Origin: Luteolibacter rhizosphaerae
GTDB taxonomy: Bacteria; Verrucomicrobiota; Verrucomicrobiia; Verrucomicrobiales; Akkermansiaceae
NCBI RefSeq assembly: GCF_025950095.1
Contig: NZ_JAPDDR010000014.1
Coordinates: forward strand, 62,879 to 126,878
Direction of reading: 5' to 3'
Length of the DNA: 64,000 nt
Shown here: in pieces, positions 1 to 8,245 of the stretch
How the letters are laid out: each line of letters opens with the position of its first letter
How positions within the stretch are numbered: position 1 is the first letter of the stretch
The notes under the pieces: generated by a model
The model's input: only the letters and a program-made list of their open reading frames with translations
Told to the model about the DNA's origin: nothing
Databases searched by the model: none
Program-made: the position numbers and the translations under genes

Positions 1-180
1 TGTACGGATTGTACGGATTGTACGGATTGTACGGATTGTACGGATTGTACGGATTGTACGGATTGTACGGATTGTACGGATTGTACGGATTGTACGGATT
101 GTACGGATTGTACGGATTGTACGGATTGTACGGATTCAACGGATTCAACGGATTCAACGGATTCAACGGATTCAACGGAT
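1..180. repeat. 9-bp tandem array, 20 units, cut by the window edge
   Basis: Twenty uninterrupted 9-bp units. Units 1-15 read tgtacggat and units 16-20 (136-180) read tcaacggat, so the array switches type sharply. It starts at base 1 and probably extends upstream. There is no reading frame of note in it. Function unknown. Confidence 0.97.
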
Positions 181-224
181 GAAGCTGTGTTGGGTTTATG
201 TGAAGAGATGCCCGTTCAAAAATC

Positions 225-278
225 CTTCTGATCCTGTCTTTGAATCCGTCCAATCCTTTGAATCCGTATAATCCGTAG
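225..278. repeat. Decayed inverted copies of the 9-bp unit
   Basis: This stretch contains aatccgtcc, aatcctttg, aatccgtat and aatccgta in a 9-bp rhythm. These are reverse complements of the acggatt core in the array at 1-180, with substitutions. The two blocks are separated by about 45 bp, so the locus is a large imperfect inverted repeat. The stretch 279-433 upstream of the next gene also contains a C-family dispersed repeat (310-344). Confidence 0.8.
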
Positions 279-309
279 CAAACGGGCCTCCCCAGTCCTT
301 AACGGCATT

Positions 310-344
310 GGCCTGAAGGCGGGACTACGTACCCTTGGTGGCGG
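310..344 (-). repeat. Dispersed repeat family C copy
   Basis: On the minus strand this reads as ccaagggtacgtagtcccgc followed by cttcaggcc. It matches copies at 16892-16933, 18005-18039 and 28229-28269 (core: agtagtcccgccttcaggcg). It lies in the 181-495 leader of the first ELWxxDGT gene. Confidence 0.75.
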
Positions 345-433
345 ATGTCCGGGGTGGCTCCCTTGTTCATCTCGATTGGGTGAAGGTGGCGGGGGCTTCG
401 TGTGAAATCGCTGCGGGGGGCGGGGTGTTCACC

Positions 434-452
434 CGATTTTCCTCGCGCGGGA
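434..452 (+). promoter_or_regulatory. Upstream motif shared with a paralogous gene
   Basis: The sequence gattttcctcgcgcgggag lies about 45 bp before the start codon at 496. Nearly the same string (gattttcctcgcgcgaggg) lies about 57 bp before the start of the paralog at 12900 on the minus strand. Conservation in the leaders of two separate paralogs suggests a common promoter or regulator site. The third paralog lacks a clear copy. Confidence 0.4.
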
Positions 453-495
453 GGTCTGGCGGTGCTTCTGGAGAGGGGCTGATACCCGTATCCCG

Positions 496-3201
496 ATGAA
501 GCCCGTTTCCCTGCTGTCGCGCGTTTGCTTGTTCCTCGCTCTCGGCATGCCGGTGCTGCGGGGGGAGGCGGAGCTGGTGAAGGACTTGAACCGCACGCCG
601 GGGAGCTTCTCCGCGGAGATCGAGTGGGTGATGCCGGTGGAGCACGGGGTGGTCTTCCAGATGAAGAGCATGGCGCAGGGCTCGGAGCTGTGGACCAGCG
701 ATGGCACGCCGCAGGGGACGCGCCTGCTGGCGGACATCCTGCCGGGGAAGCTGGGCTCGTATCCCGGGCAGCCGGTGCGCGCGGGGAACCGGGTGGGCTT
801 CCGCACGCTCTTCCCGGCGAATGAGGAGCAGCTGTGGCTGAGCGATGGCACGGAGGCGGGCACGCGCATGATCTTCGATACCGCGGCGGAGGGCGGCAGC
901 GGCCAGATCGGCCTGCTGACCGGGACGGGTCGCGGGCTCTTCTACTATGTGGCGCGGGAGGTGCCGAAGCGTTCGGGCGAGGTGTGGTTCAGCGATGGGA
1001 CGCAGGCGGGCACGCAGTTGCTGGACCGCAATGAGGACCGCATCGGGAGGATCACGGAGTTCCATAGCAATCGGGCGTATGCCTGCTTCCTGGCGGATGA
1101 CGAGGAGCTGTGGCGCAGCGATGGCCGGGCGGAGGGCACGGTGCTGCTGCTGAATGTGCGGACCGTGACGGGCGGTGTGCCACTGGAACTGCGGGTGGCG
1201 GAGAGGCGGATCTACTTCACGGTGCAGCAGGCGGGCGGGCGGATCGAGCTCTGGGGCTGCGGGATGGATGGCGATGGGGCCGAGCGGCTGGGCTCGGGAT
1301 TCTGGACGCATGTCGGCGAGATCGAGACGATCGGGGATGAGGTGGCATGGATCGCGTGGAATCCGGACTCCACCCGCACGCTATGGTACAGCGATGGCAC
1401 GGCGGGAGGGACGGGGGTGCTGGAGCTGAGCCGTCGCGGCGGGCTGCGCTATTTCCCGCAGGGCGGGCTCACGTCGTGGCGGGGCGCGATGTACTTCACG
1501 GCCTATCACGAGGAGCTGCCGCTTTCTCATCCGAATGCGGGCACGGGGGTGGAGCTGTGGCGCACGGATAGCACGGCGGCGGGCACGCGGCTGGTGAAGG
1601 ATGTGCGGCCCGGAACCGCGAGTTCGAACCCCGCGCACCTGATGGGTGCGGGGGCTCACCTCTACTTCCAGGTGGAGGGGGCGGACGGGATCTCGGAGCT
1701 GTGGCGCACGGATGGCGGGGCGCGAGGGACGGAGAAGGTGGCCAGTCTGTTAGACCGTGCGGCGGCTCTCTCGACCGGTCCGCTGGTGGCGGCCTCCGGC
1801 GGCTCGTTTTACTATGCGGCCAGCCGCGGGCTGGGGGAGAACGCGCTGTGGAGGACGCGACCGAGCGGTCGGGGGGTGCAGCGGCTGAGCCGGCCGGAGA
1901 AGAGCACGGGCTCCGCCTTCACGGTGGAGCGCGGTTCCTATCTGGAGCTGGGGGGCGGGGTGCTGGCATTCGTGAATGGCCCGGGGCAATCGGTGGCGGA
2001 ACTGTGGCGGCTGGGCGCGGATGGCGGGGCGCGTGCGGTATGGGCACCGGGTGCGAGGGTGAGCGGGCCCTTCGGCTTCAACTTCGAGACGAGCACGAAC
2101 GGGCAGGCGATCTTCAGCGCGCAGCCGGTGGATGATCGTCCCGGCGAGCTGTGGGCCAGCGATGGCAGCCGCCGTGGCACGCGCCTGTTAGTACGGCATG
2201 CGTCGTACCATTACCTCACGGATTTCACGCACTCCGGCGGCGTGCTCTACTATGCGCTGATCCATCAATTCGACCGGACGAAGTCCTCGCTGTGGCGGAC
2301 GGATGGCACGCCGGGGGGGACGCGGCAGGTGATGGCCGCGGATGGCAGCGGACCGTCGCCGATGTGGGGCGAGCTGGTGGACTATCAGGGTGTGCTGCAC
2401 CTGATGGGGAACGATGGCCCGGCCACGGTCTCGCTGTGGCGCAGCGATGGCAGCGCGGCGGGCACGGTGAAGCTGCGGGAGAGTTGGGTGGGCGTGCTGG
2501 GCGGCTTCGCGTCGCATCTCGGCACGGTGGGGGATGAGCTGTGCTTCACGCTGAATGCGGGCGGGCAGCCATCGCTATGGCGCAGCGATGGCACGGCGGC
2601 TGGCACCTATAGCTGGCCGAATCCGGAGGGCGGCTTCCGGGCGGGATCGATCGGGCCCGCGGTGGATCTGGGCGGCGTGCAGGTTTTCCAGGCGGCGCCG
2701 CCCGCGATCACGGCGGCGCTGCGCTGGTATCGCAGCGATGGGACGACGGAGGGCACCTATCCCATGCTGCCGGGGAGCAGCGGCCAGCATGCCTACCAGT
2801 ATGCCGCGCCGGAGGGGCATGTGGTGGTGCTGGGCGGGAGGATGATTTATCCGGGGCGGCAGGAGCGCTCGGGCGAGTTCGAGAGCGAGCTGTGGTCGAG
2901 CGATGGCACGGCGGCGGGGACCTATCGGGTGAAGGACATTCGTCCGGGGCCGCTGTCCTCACCGCCGACCGAGCTGCTGCGGGTGGGGGATGTGGTTTAC
3001 TTCACGGCGGAGACGGACGAGCACGGTCGAGAGCTGTGGAAGAGCGACGGCACGGAGGAGGGCACGGTGCTGGCGGCGGACGTGGAGCCGGGCCCGCTGG
3101 GGTCCGAGCCCTTCGGGCTGCGGGTGATGAATGGGCGGCTCTACTTCACGGCTTACCGGAATGAGACGGGCCGTGAGTTGTATTCGGTGGAGCTGGAGTG
3201 A
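496..3201 (+). CDS. Secreted ELWxxDGT-repeat protein, paralog 1
   Basis: 901 residues. Residues 1-25 form a signal peptide (basic start, LCLFLALGMPVL-type core) with cleavage near RGEA. The rest is about 14 copies of the ELWxxDGTxxGT motif (for example ELWTSDGTPQGT, SLWRSDGTAAGT, ELWKSDGTEEGT), spaced roughly 50-65 residues apart. This is the known ELWxxDGT repeat, expected to fold as beta-propeller blades outside the cytoplasm. No catalytic motif and no C-terminal anchor are visible. Two full-length paralogs lie at 10192-12900 and 13261-15957 on the other strand. A REPIN-like element follows 12 bp after the stop. The ligand and role are unknown. Confidence 0.93.
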   Translation: MKPVSLLSRVCLFLALGMPVLRGEAELVKDLNRTPGSFSAEIEWVMPVEHGVVFQMKSMAQGSELWTSDGTPQGTRLLADILPGKLGSYPGQPVRAGNRVGFRTLFPANEEQLWLSDGTEAGTRMIFDTAAEGGSGQIGLLTGTGRGLFYYVAREVPKRSGEVWFSDGTQAGTQLLDRNEDRIGRITEFHSNRAYACFLADDEELWRSDGRAEGTVLLLNVRTVTGGVPLELRVAERRIYFTVQQAGGRIELWGCGMDGDGAERLGSGFWTHVGEIETIGDEVAWIAWNPDSTRTLWYSDGTAGGTGVLELSRRGGLRYFPQGGLTSWRGAMYFTAYHEELPLSHPNAGTGVELWRTDSTAAGTRLVKDVRPGTASSNPAHLMGAGAHLYFQVEGADGISELWRTDGGARGTEKVASLLDRAAALSTGPLVAASGGSFYYAASRGLGENALWRTRPSGRGVQRLSRPEKSTGSAFTVERGSYLELGGGVLAFVNGPGQSVAELWRLGADGGARAVWAPGARVSGPFGFNFETSTNGQAIFSAQPVDDRPGELWASDGSRRGTRLLVRHASYHYLTDFTHSGGVLYYALIHQFDRTKSSLWRTDGTPGGTRQVMAADGSGPSPMWGELVDYQGVLHLMGNDGPATVSLWRSDGSAAGTVKLRESWVGVLGGFASHLGTVGDELCFTLNAGGQPSLWRSDGTAAGTYSWPNPEGGFRAGSIGPAVDLGGVQVFQAAPPAITAALRWYRSDGTTEGTYPMLPGSSGQHAYQYAAPEGHVVVLGGRMIYPGRQERSGEFESELWSSDGTAAGTYRVKDIRPGPLSSPPTELLRVGDVVYFTAETDEHGRELWKSDGTEEGTVLAADVEPGPLGSEPFGLRVMNGRLYFTAYRNETGRELYSVELE

Positions 3202-3212
3202 GGGGATGTTTT

Positions 3213-3322
3213 GTAGCGGAAGGACTCTCGTCCTTCCGGCTGGGGAAGTCCGCGAGGGAGAAGCACATGGCGATTTATGGCGGAGATGCGAGCAGCCGGA
3301 AGGACGAGAGTCCTTCCGCTAC
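3213..3322. repeat. REPIN-like element, family A (110 bp)
   Basis: The ends are a perfect 29-bp inverted repeat starting gtagcggaaggactctcg. Each arm is itself a hairpin (ggaaggac-tctc-gtccttcc). This is the two-inverted-REP architecture of REPINs. Related full elements are at 47086-47194, 47298-47404, 49564-49670 and 60970-61079, with single arms at 10149, 16961 and 27351. It lies directly behind the stop codon at 3201 and could also act as a 3' hairpin. Confidence 0.9.
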
Positions 3323-3399
3323 GATGGAGAAATTTCCTCATCACGTGTCCTGAATCCGGATGCGCGTTCGTCGTTCTGGTGACATCATCACCAGTTACC

Positions 3400-4185
3400 A
3401 TGAGCACGAACCTATCGAATCACGCTGTCGTATCCCGGGAGGATTGGCTGGAGGCGCGCAAGCAATTGCTCGCGAAGGAGAAGGAGGCGACGCGCCTGCT
3501 CGACCGGCTGGCGGCGGAGCGCCGGGCGCTGCCCTGGGTGAAGGTGGAGAAGATCTACCTCTTCGATACGCCGACGGGGAAGGTCTCGCTGGAGAGTCTT
3601 TTCGCCGGGCGCAGCCAGCTGGTGATGTATCATTTCATGTTCGGTCCGGATTGGCAGGAGGGCTGCCCGAGTTGCTCGTACGTGTCCGATCACACGGATG
3701 GCCGGCTGCCGCATCTGGCGGCGCGGGATGTCTCCTTCGTGGCGGTATCGCGCGCGCCGATGGCGAAGATCGCGGGCTTCAAGGACCGGATGGGGTGGAA
3801 GTTCAATTGGGTGTCGTCGAACGGCAGCGACTTCAACGCGGACTACCACGTGTCCTTCCGCAAGGAGGAGGCGGCGAGCGGGAAGGTGGATTACAATTAC
3901 GAGCTGCAGGAGTTTCCGAGTACGGAGGGGCCGGGGGTGAGTGTCTTTTACCGGGATGCGAAGGGGGACATCTATCACACCTACTCCGCGTATGGCCGCG
4001 GGGTGGAGACGCTGGTGGGGACCTATCGCGTGCTGGACCTCGTGCCGAAGGGGCGGGACGAGGATGAACTGGATTTCTCGATGGCGTGGGTGCGCTACCA
4101 CGATCAGTACGAGACGAATGTATTCGCCGATGCGGACAAGCCCTACTGGCCGGAGACGGCGGGTGCAGGGTGTTGTGGGAAATGA
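3400..4185 (+). CDS. DUF899 family thioredoxin-like protein
   Basis: 261 residues from the ATG at 3400. An in-frame start at 3277 would run through the REPIN-like element, so the shorter form is preferred. It matches the DUF899 family: an N-terminal helical part (SREDWLEARKQLL, KEATRLLDRLAAERRALPW), then a thioredoxin-like fold with GPDWQEGCPSCSY containing a CxxC pair, and the conserved VSFVAVSRAP and GWKFNWVSSNGSDFN segments. The C-terminal tail GAGCCGK is cysteine-rich. Family members are presumed cytoplasmic and redox-linked, but their reaction is not established. It appears to be monocistronic. Confidence 0.88.
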   Translation: MSTNLSNHAVVSREDWLEARKQLLAKEKEATRLLDRLAAERRALPWVKVEKIYLFDTPTGKVSLESLFAGRSQLVMYHFMFGPDWQEGCPSCSYVSDHTDGRLPHLAARDVSFVAVSRAPMAKIAGFKDRMGWKFNWVSSNGSDFNADYHVSFRKEEAASGKVDYNYELQEFPSTEGPGVSVFYRDAKGDIYHTYSAYGRGVETLVGTYRVLDLVPKGRDEDELDFSMAWVRYHDQYETNVFADADKPYWPETAGAGCCGK

Positions 4186-4222
4186 ATCACCGGCAATCCG
4201 CGACCTAACCCTTTCAGTCGTC

Positions 4223-4440
4223 TCCGTGTCGTCCCTGCCGGGACTCTGGACACGCTCCGATTGTTTCCGGTGGCTCACGCCACCGGCTAATATCGTCCGC
4301 CCCTTCCGGGGCTCGAGAGGTGGCGGGGAGTTCCGATGCCGCCCTTCGCTTGGAGAATGATCCCCGGGGGAGGTCCCGGCCGGGAGGAATCGCCCTGATC
4401 GGGCTCCGGGGTTTTTCTTCGGGTGCTCCCCCGGCCGGAA
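4223..4440. repeat. Palindromic intergenic repeat, B-like, with GC-rich hairpins
   Basis: Contains ccggtggctcacgccaccgg (4269-4288), a near-perfect palindrome, plus short matches to dispersed family B (cgg-acc-cgg and ggggc blocks). It is followed by GC-rich inverted segments ending in ggggtttttc near 4408-4418, which may terminate the DUF899 gene. No gene is seen in 4186-4464. Confidence 0.45.
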
Positions 4441-4464
4441 AGATGCTTGGATGATGGGTCTGCG

Positions 4465-4905
4465 TCAGACGAACTTGTCCATGCGCTGGTGCGGGCGCCC
4501 GACTTCGGTGATGATGCCGCCGACGGCCGAGTAGCCGCACTTCTCGTAGAAGCCGATGACGTTCTGACGGGCGTGAAGGAGGAAGTGGCTGACGCCGTGC
4601 AGCACGAGGAGTTGCTCGACCGTCTCCAGCAGGTTCCGGCCGTGGCCTTGGCCGCGGAGCTCGGGAAGCACCCACATCTGTCGGAGCTTCGCCGAGTCCG
4701 GGCTCAGGCGCACCGCGATCAGTCCGCCGGCGATCTGGTCGCCCTCTTTGATCGCGAAGTGCCGGTGACTGTCCTCGCCCACCCGGTCGGCCGGGTGCAG
4801 CCGCAGACCGATCGGCTGGCGCAGGTGCAAGTCCCTCAGACGCACCAGTTCCAGGTAATCCGTGCTGCCGTAAGCAACCTCGTAGGTCGGGCATGTGACA
4901 ATCAT
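4465..4905 (-). CDS. GNAT family N-acetyltransferase
   Basis: 146 residues from the ATG at 4905; a start at 4941 would add 12 unlikely residues. Motif A of the GNAT fold is clear: LRQMWVLPELRGQGHGRNLL, with the RxxGxG acetyl-CoA pyrophosphate loop. The C-terminal half has the usual ARQNVIGFYEKCGY segment. Length is normal for a single-domain acetyltransferase. The substrate cannot be predicted. It stands alone between the DUF899 gene and the LacI regulator, transcribed opposite to the first. Confidence 0.88.
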   Translation of the reverse strand: MIVTCPTYEVAYGSTDYLELVRLRDLHLRQPIGLRLHPADRVGEDSHRHFAIKEGDQIAGGLIAVRLSPDSAKLRQMWVLPELRGQGHGRNLLETVEQLLVLHGVSHFLLHARQNVIGFYEKCGYSAVGGIITEVGRPHQRMDKFV

Positions 4906-4987
4906 CACTGCCGAGGATAGCCCCGCGCGGCGGGCTCTCAAGATAGGGGGAGTACCGGAATACGATAGGGGGATTCGCTCCCTGCGA

Positions 4988-6037
4988 TCAGGGTGCTGCG
5001 ACCTTGGCCGGGCCGGTGCTCTGGCGCGGGGTGTAGACGGTGGCGAAGACTTCCTGCCGCGGGGCGATCTCCCCGGCAGACTCGATCCGCGAGATCAGGA
5101 GGTCCGCGGCGGTGCGGGTGATCGCCTTGTAGCGTTGGCGGATGGAGGTGAGCGTGACGGGCAGGTAGGAGCAGAGCGGCACGTCATCCACGCCCACGAC
5201 CGAGAGGTCCGCGGGAATCTGCATGCCGGCCTCGATCGCGGCGCGCATGGCTCCGATCGCGGCCAGGTCATTCATGGCGAGCAGCGCGGTGGGGCGCTTG
5301 TCCGGGCGCTTGCGCAGGAAGCCGGCGAAGGTCTCGCAGGCGCTCTCCACGGTGTGGCCGGTGCGCAGGATATCGATATTCGCGGCGGCGATGCCACGGG
5401 CGGCGAGCATTTCCTGGAAGAGCCGCGGGCGGCTGCCATCGGCCTGACCCTCCGCCAGCGCGCTGAGGAAGGCGAAGCGCTTGTGGCCGAGCCCGCAGAG
5501 GGCATCGACCGCCTCGGCGAGTCCTTGGGTGAAGTCCGAGAGCACGGCATCCACCGGGAGCTGCTTCTCCGGGATGCCATTGCCGAGTGCGACCAGCGGG
5601 TGATTCGCCTGCGCCATCTCCGCCAGCTCGGGGCGGAAGACTTCGTTGTCGGAAAGCCAGAGCACGCTGCCGTCCACCTCCAGGTCGCCGAGGTCGGCGA
5701 AGAGTTGCTTCTCCCGCACCAGCGAGGAGCGGCAGTTCTCGACCAGGAGATTGTAGCCGCGCTCTTCCACGGCGGCTTCCAGCTCGTCGGCTAGGGTAGA
5801 GAAGAAAGGATTCGTGAGATCCTGGATCAGCAGGCCGATGGTGTGGTAGCGGCCGGAGCGCAGAGCGCGGGCAGTCTTCGAGGGGCGATAGCCAAGCTCC
5901 TTCGCGGCTTGGAAGACGCGGGCCTCCGTCTCCTTGGATGCCCAGGAATTCGGGCGGCGGTTCAGGATGGTGGAGGCGGTATTCACCGCCACCCCGGCCC
6001 GCTCGGCCACGTCCTTCAGACGGATGCGCTTGGTCAT
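4988..6037 (-). CDS. LacI family transcriptional regulator
   Basis: 349 residues from the ATG at 6037. A longer in-frame reading to 6499 runs antisense through another gene and is rejected. Residues 1-55 carry the LacI helix-turn-helix (IRLKDVAERAGVAVNTASTILNRRP) and the hinge helix (KTARALRSGRYHTIG). The remainder is a periplasmic-binding-protein-like sugar sensor with GLLIQDLTNPFFS and the closing DDVPLCSYLPVTLTSIRQ. It should repress or activate a sugar gene set, but no sugar catabolic gene is adjacent, so targets may be distant. A palindrome touches its start codon. Confidence 0.93.
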   Translation of the reverse strand: MTKRIRLKDVAERAGVAVNTASTILNRRPNSWASKETEARVFQAAKELGYRPSKTARALRSGRYHTIGLLIQDLTNPFFSTLADELEAAVEERGYNLLVENCRSSLVREKQLFADLGDLEVDGSVLWLSDNEVFRPELAEMAQANHPLVALGNGIPEKQLPVDAVLSDFTQGLAEAVDALCGLGHKRFAFLSALAEGQADGSRPRLFQEMLAARGIAAANIDILRTGHTVESACETFAGFLRKRPDKRPTALLAMNDLAAIGAMRAAIEAGMQIPADLSVVGVDDVPLCSYLPVTLTSIRQRYKAITRTAADLLISRIESAGEIAPRQEVFATVYTPRQSTGPAKVAAP

Positions 6038-6038
6038 G

Positions 6039-6053
6039 TAGGAAAAGTTCCTA
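6039..6053. promoter_or_regulatory. Palindrome at the LacI-type regulator start, possible auto-operator
   Basis: taggaa-aag-ttccta is a perfect 6+6 inverted repeat one base upstream of the start codon at 6037. It also contains the likely ribosome binding site (agga on the minus strand). A partial second copy (taggaagtatttctt) lies at 6070-6084. Placement fits autoregulation, but the palindrome is short. Confidence 0.4.
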
Positions 6054-6111
6054 TCAGGGTCGGCGCGCGTAGGAAGTATTTCTTGTGTCGTAGGGAGAGT
6101 GCCAAAGGAAC

Positions 6112-6408
6112 TCAGGCGAAGGCCACGCTCACCCGGGCTTCGCCGCTCCGGTAATTGAAGGGGCGCCAGCGGGCCCATGCCGGCCGGGCCTCGCCCCCGG
6201 GTGCGGCGAGCCGTAGCTTGAAGACGATGTCTCCCTTGCGGTGAAGCAGGTCGGGACCGCCACGCCAGAAGGGGCGGGTGATTTCGACGATGCGGAGCCC
6301 CTGCCGGTCGGCCCACTCCTGCACCTCCGCCATGCCGCGGGCGGTCCGGGCGCGGCGCAGGATCGGGATCACGAACGCCAGGATGACGGCGAGCACGAGC
6401 AGTTCCAT
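6112..6408 (-). CDS. Small membrane-anchored hypothetical protein
   Basis: 98 residues. An N-terminal transmembrane segment (MELLVLAVILAFVIPILRR) is followed by a soluble domain with EVQEWADRQGLRIVEITRPFWRG and FKLRLAAPGGEARPAWARW. I do not recognise the family. The alternating hydrophobic pattern and GC-skewed codon use fit a real gene. It lies upstream of and in the same direction as the LacI regulator, 74 bp away, and divergent from the antiporter gene at 6506. Confidence 0.6.
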   Translation of the reverse strand: MELLVLAVILAFVIPILRRARTARGMAEVQEWADRQGLRIVEITRPFWRGGPDLLHRKGDIVFKLRLAAPGGEARPAWARWRPFNYRSGEARVSVAFA

Positions 6409-6505
6409 GTGGCGAGAAGATAGGTGAAGGCGACAGGTCGGCTATTCCAATCGGTCGCGTCGTTCGGACTGGCCCGCGGATAGGGGGCGCGTCCAGCATC
6501 TGTCC

Positions 6506-7453
6506 ATGCTGCTGCCCATCCTCCTGATTCTCGCGAGCTGCGCCTTCCTCTTCCTAGGGGCCGAGCTGCTGGTGCGAGGGGGCTCCTCCTTGGCGCTGAA
6601 GCTCGGGCTCACGCCGCTGGTGGTGGGACTCACGGTGGTGGCCTACGGCACTTCCACACCCGAGCTGCTGGTGTCGCTGAAGGCGGCTTTCGCGGGGAAT
6701 CCCGATATCGCGATCGGGAATGTGGTGGGCTCGAACATCTTCAATATCGCGGTGATCCTGGGGCTGTCCGCGCTGGTGCTGCCGATCAAGACGAACCTGC
6801 AGGTGCTGAAGTGGGATGCGCCGCTGGTGGTGCTGGCCACGCTGCTGGTGCCGCTGACCTTCCTGGACGGGGTGGTGTCCTCCTTCGAGGGGGCCTGCCT
6901 CGTGCTGGCGGCGCTGCTCTACACTTGGTGGGCAATCCGGCTGGCACGGCGGGACGAGCGGCTGGGGCATGAGGCGCATGTGGATGTGCCGGAGATCCGC
7001 CGCCGCCCCAGCGTGGTGCTGGATCTGCTGAAGATCGTGGCCGGGCTGGCGGTGCTGGCCTTCTCCTCCCGCATCCTGGTGGAGAATGCGGTGGTGGTGG
7101 CGAAGATCGCCGGGCTATCGGATACGGTGATCGGGCTCACGATCATCGCGGCGGGCACGTCCATGCCGGAGCTGGCGACCTCCATGGTGGCGGCCCTGCG
7201 CGGACAATCGGACATCGCGCTGGGGAACGTGCTGGGCTCCTCGCTGTTCAATCTCTTCTTCGTGCTGGGCGGTGCCGCGGTGGTGGCACCGGTGAGCACC
7301 TCCGGGCTGCAGATCTTCGATCTGGTGGCGCTGGCGGTCATCACTACCCTGATGCTGCCCTTCCTCTTCACCGGGCGTTCGCTGAACCGCGTGGAGGGCG
7401 GGATCCTCTTCCTCAGTTATCTGATCTATCTGGGCGTGATGTGGCCGAAGTGA
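6506..7453 (+). CDS. Calcium/sodium antiporter, CaCA superfamily (YrbG type)
   Basis: 315 residues and about ten membrane helices. The two inverted alpha repeats of the CaCA family are intact: VAYGTSTPELLVS with GNVVGSNIFNIAVI in the N half, and AAGTSMPELATSM with GNVLGSSLFNLFFV in the C half. The acidic residues of the PEL motifs are the cation ligands in the family. It should exchange Ca2+ (or another divalent cation) for Na+ or H+ at the inner membrane. Length and order match E. coli YrbG. It is divergent from the small gene at 6408 and probably shares its promoter region. Confidence 0.94.
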   Translation: MLLPILLILASCAFLFLGAELLVRGGSSLALKLGLTPLVVGLTVVAYGTSTPELLVSLKAAFAGNPDIAIGNVVGSNIFNIAVILGLSALVLPIKTNLQVLKWDAPLVVLATLLVPLTFLDGVVSSFEGACLVLAALLYTWWAIRLARRDERLGHEAHVDVPEIRRRPSVVLDLLKIVAGLAVLAFSSRILVENAVVVAKIAGLSDTVIGLTIIAAGTSMPELATSMVAALRGQSDIALGNVLGSSLFNLFFVLGGAAVVAPVSTSGLQIFDLVALAVITTLMLPFLFTGRSLNRVEGGILFLSYLIYLGVMWPK

Positions 7454-7531
7454 GCGCTTCCACCCGGGCGGGGGCATTGACGCCGCGGGGCTTCTGGTGC
7501 AGTGTGCCGCCGTATTTCTCCCCCCCCCCTG

Positions 7532-7783
7532 ATGGATGACAAGACGCCGAAAGACCGCCCCCGCGCTCCGAAGAAAGCCCTCGTGCTCTTCGTGATCTCC
7601 TTCGCGCTCGCGCTGCTGGGCGGGGCCTTGTTCATCGGTCGCTCGGTGGTGCTGCCGGGGAAGCATGAGAACTTCCTGAGCCTGCTGCGGGACTGCTACG
7701 GCGCGCTGATCTGCCTGGCCGGGATCTCCGGGATGTTCTACCTAGGGATGAAGCTCGGGTTCTCTTCTAGGGAAGAGGACTGA
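7532..7783 (+). CDS. Small two-helix membrane protein
   Basis: 83 residues from the ATG at 7532. A basic N-terminus (DDKTPKDRPRAPKK) precedes helix 1 (ALVLFVISFALALLGGALFIG) and helix 2 (LICLAGISGMFYLGMKLGF). The family is not recognised. The leader contains a run of nine or ten C bases directly before tgATG and no clear Shine-Dalgarno sequence. A GTG at 7502 is a possible but weaker start. It lies downstream of the antiporter gene on the same strand. Confidence 0.55.
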   Translation: MDDKTPKDRPRAPKKALVLFVISFALALLGGALFIGRSVVLPGKHENFLSLLRDCYGALICLAGISGMFYLGMKLGFSSREED

Positions 7784-7818
7784 GGTGGTGGATCTTTCGG
7801 AAGCGGGAATCTCCGGCT

Positions 7819-7842
7819 TGACGTAACGGTGAATTACGTTAC
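7819..7842. promoter_or_regulatory. Candidate ArsR operator overlapping a -35 box
   Basis: ttgacg (7819-7824) looks like a -35 element. It runs into gtaacg-gtgaatta-cgttac (7823-7842), a perfect 6-bp inverted repeat with an 8-bp spacer, 17 bp before the arsR start at 7859. The position fits metalloregulator binding that occludes RNA polymerase. Confidence 0.6.
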
Positions 7843-7858
7843 GAGGTTCCCCGTCACG

Positions 7859-8245
7859 ATGAATCCCGTTGAAATCTGCCGAGCACTGGGCGATCCGATC
7901 CGCTGGAGGATCGTGCGCCTGGTCTCGCGGGATGCGCTGTGCGTGTGCGAGCTGGCGGACATCCTGGGGATGCCGCAGTCCTCGGTATCCAGCCACGTGC
8001 AGGTGATCCGCCGGGCGGGGCTGCTGGAGTCCGAGAAGTGCGAGAAGTGGACCTACTTCCGCGTGCAGCGGCCGCTGCTGAAATTGCTGGCGATGCTGGA
8101 AAGCAGCGCTTCCGGCGAGTATCCGGAATGGGCGGCCGACGAGGAGCGGACGCGGGAACGGCTGGCGCGGCGGGAGGGCAGTTGCTGCCCGGGCCCGAAG
8201 CGGCTGGCGATGAAACGAAACTCTAACAAACCGATCGCGCGATGA
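7859..8245 (+). CDS. arsR: ArsR family arsenic-responsive repressor
   Basis: 128 residues from the ATG at 7859. A GTG at 7829 lies inside the operator palindrome and is rejected. The winged helix is typical (ALGDPIRWRIVRLVS, ELADILGMPQSSVSSHVQVIRRAGLL). The alpha-3 sequence LCVCEL holds the Cys-x-Cys pair that binds As(III) in E. coli-type ArsR. A C-terminal CC pair (GSCCPGPKR) could add ligands. It is the first gene of a four-gene arsenic operon and its stop overlaps the next start (8242). It should release the promoter when arsenite binds. Confidence 0.92.
   Translation: MNPVEICRALGDPIRWRIVRLVSRDALCVCELADILGMPQSSVSSHVQVIRRAGLLESEKCEKWTYFRVQRPLLKLLAMLESSASGEYPEWAADEERTRERLARREGSCCPGPKRLAMKRNSNKPIAR

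Noticed and set aside
1-180. CRISPR array
   Set aside because: Units are 9 bp and contiguous, with no spacers and no cas genes.
4988-6499. 503-residue form of the LacI regulator
   Set aside because: The first 154 residues have no homology, overlap the gene at 6112-6408, and the HTH begins right after the ATG at 6037.
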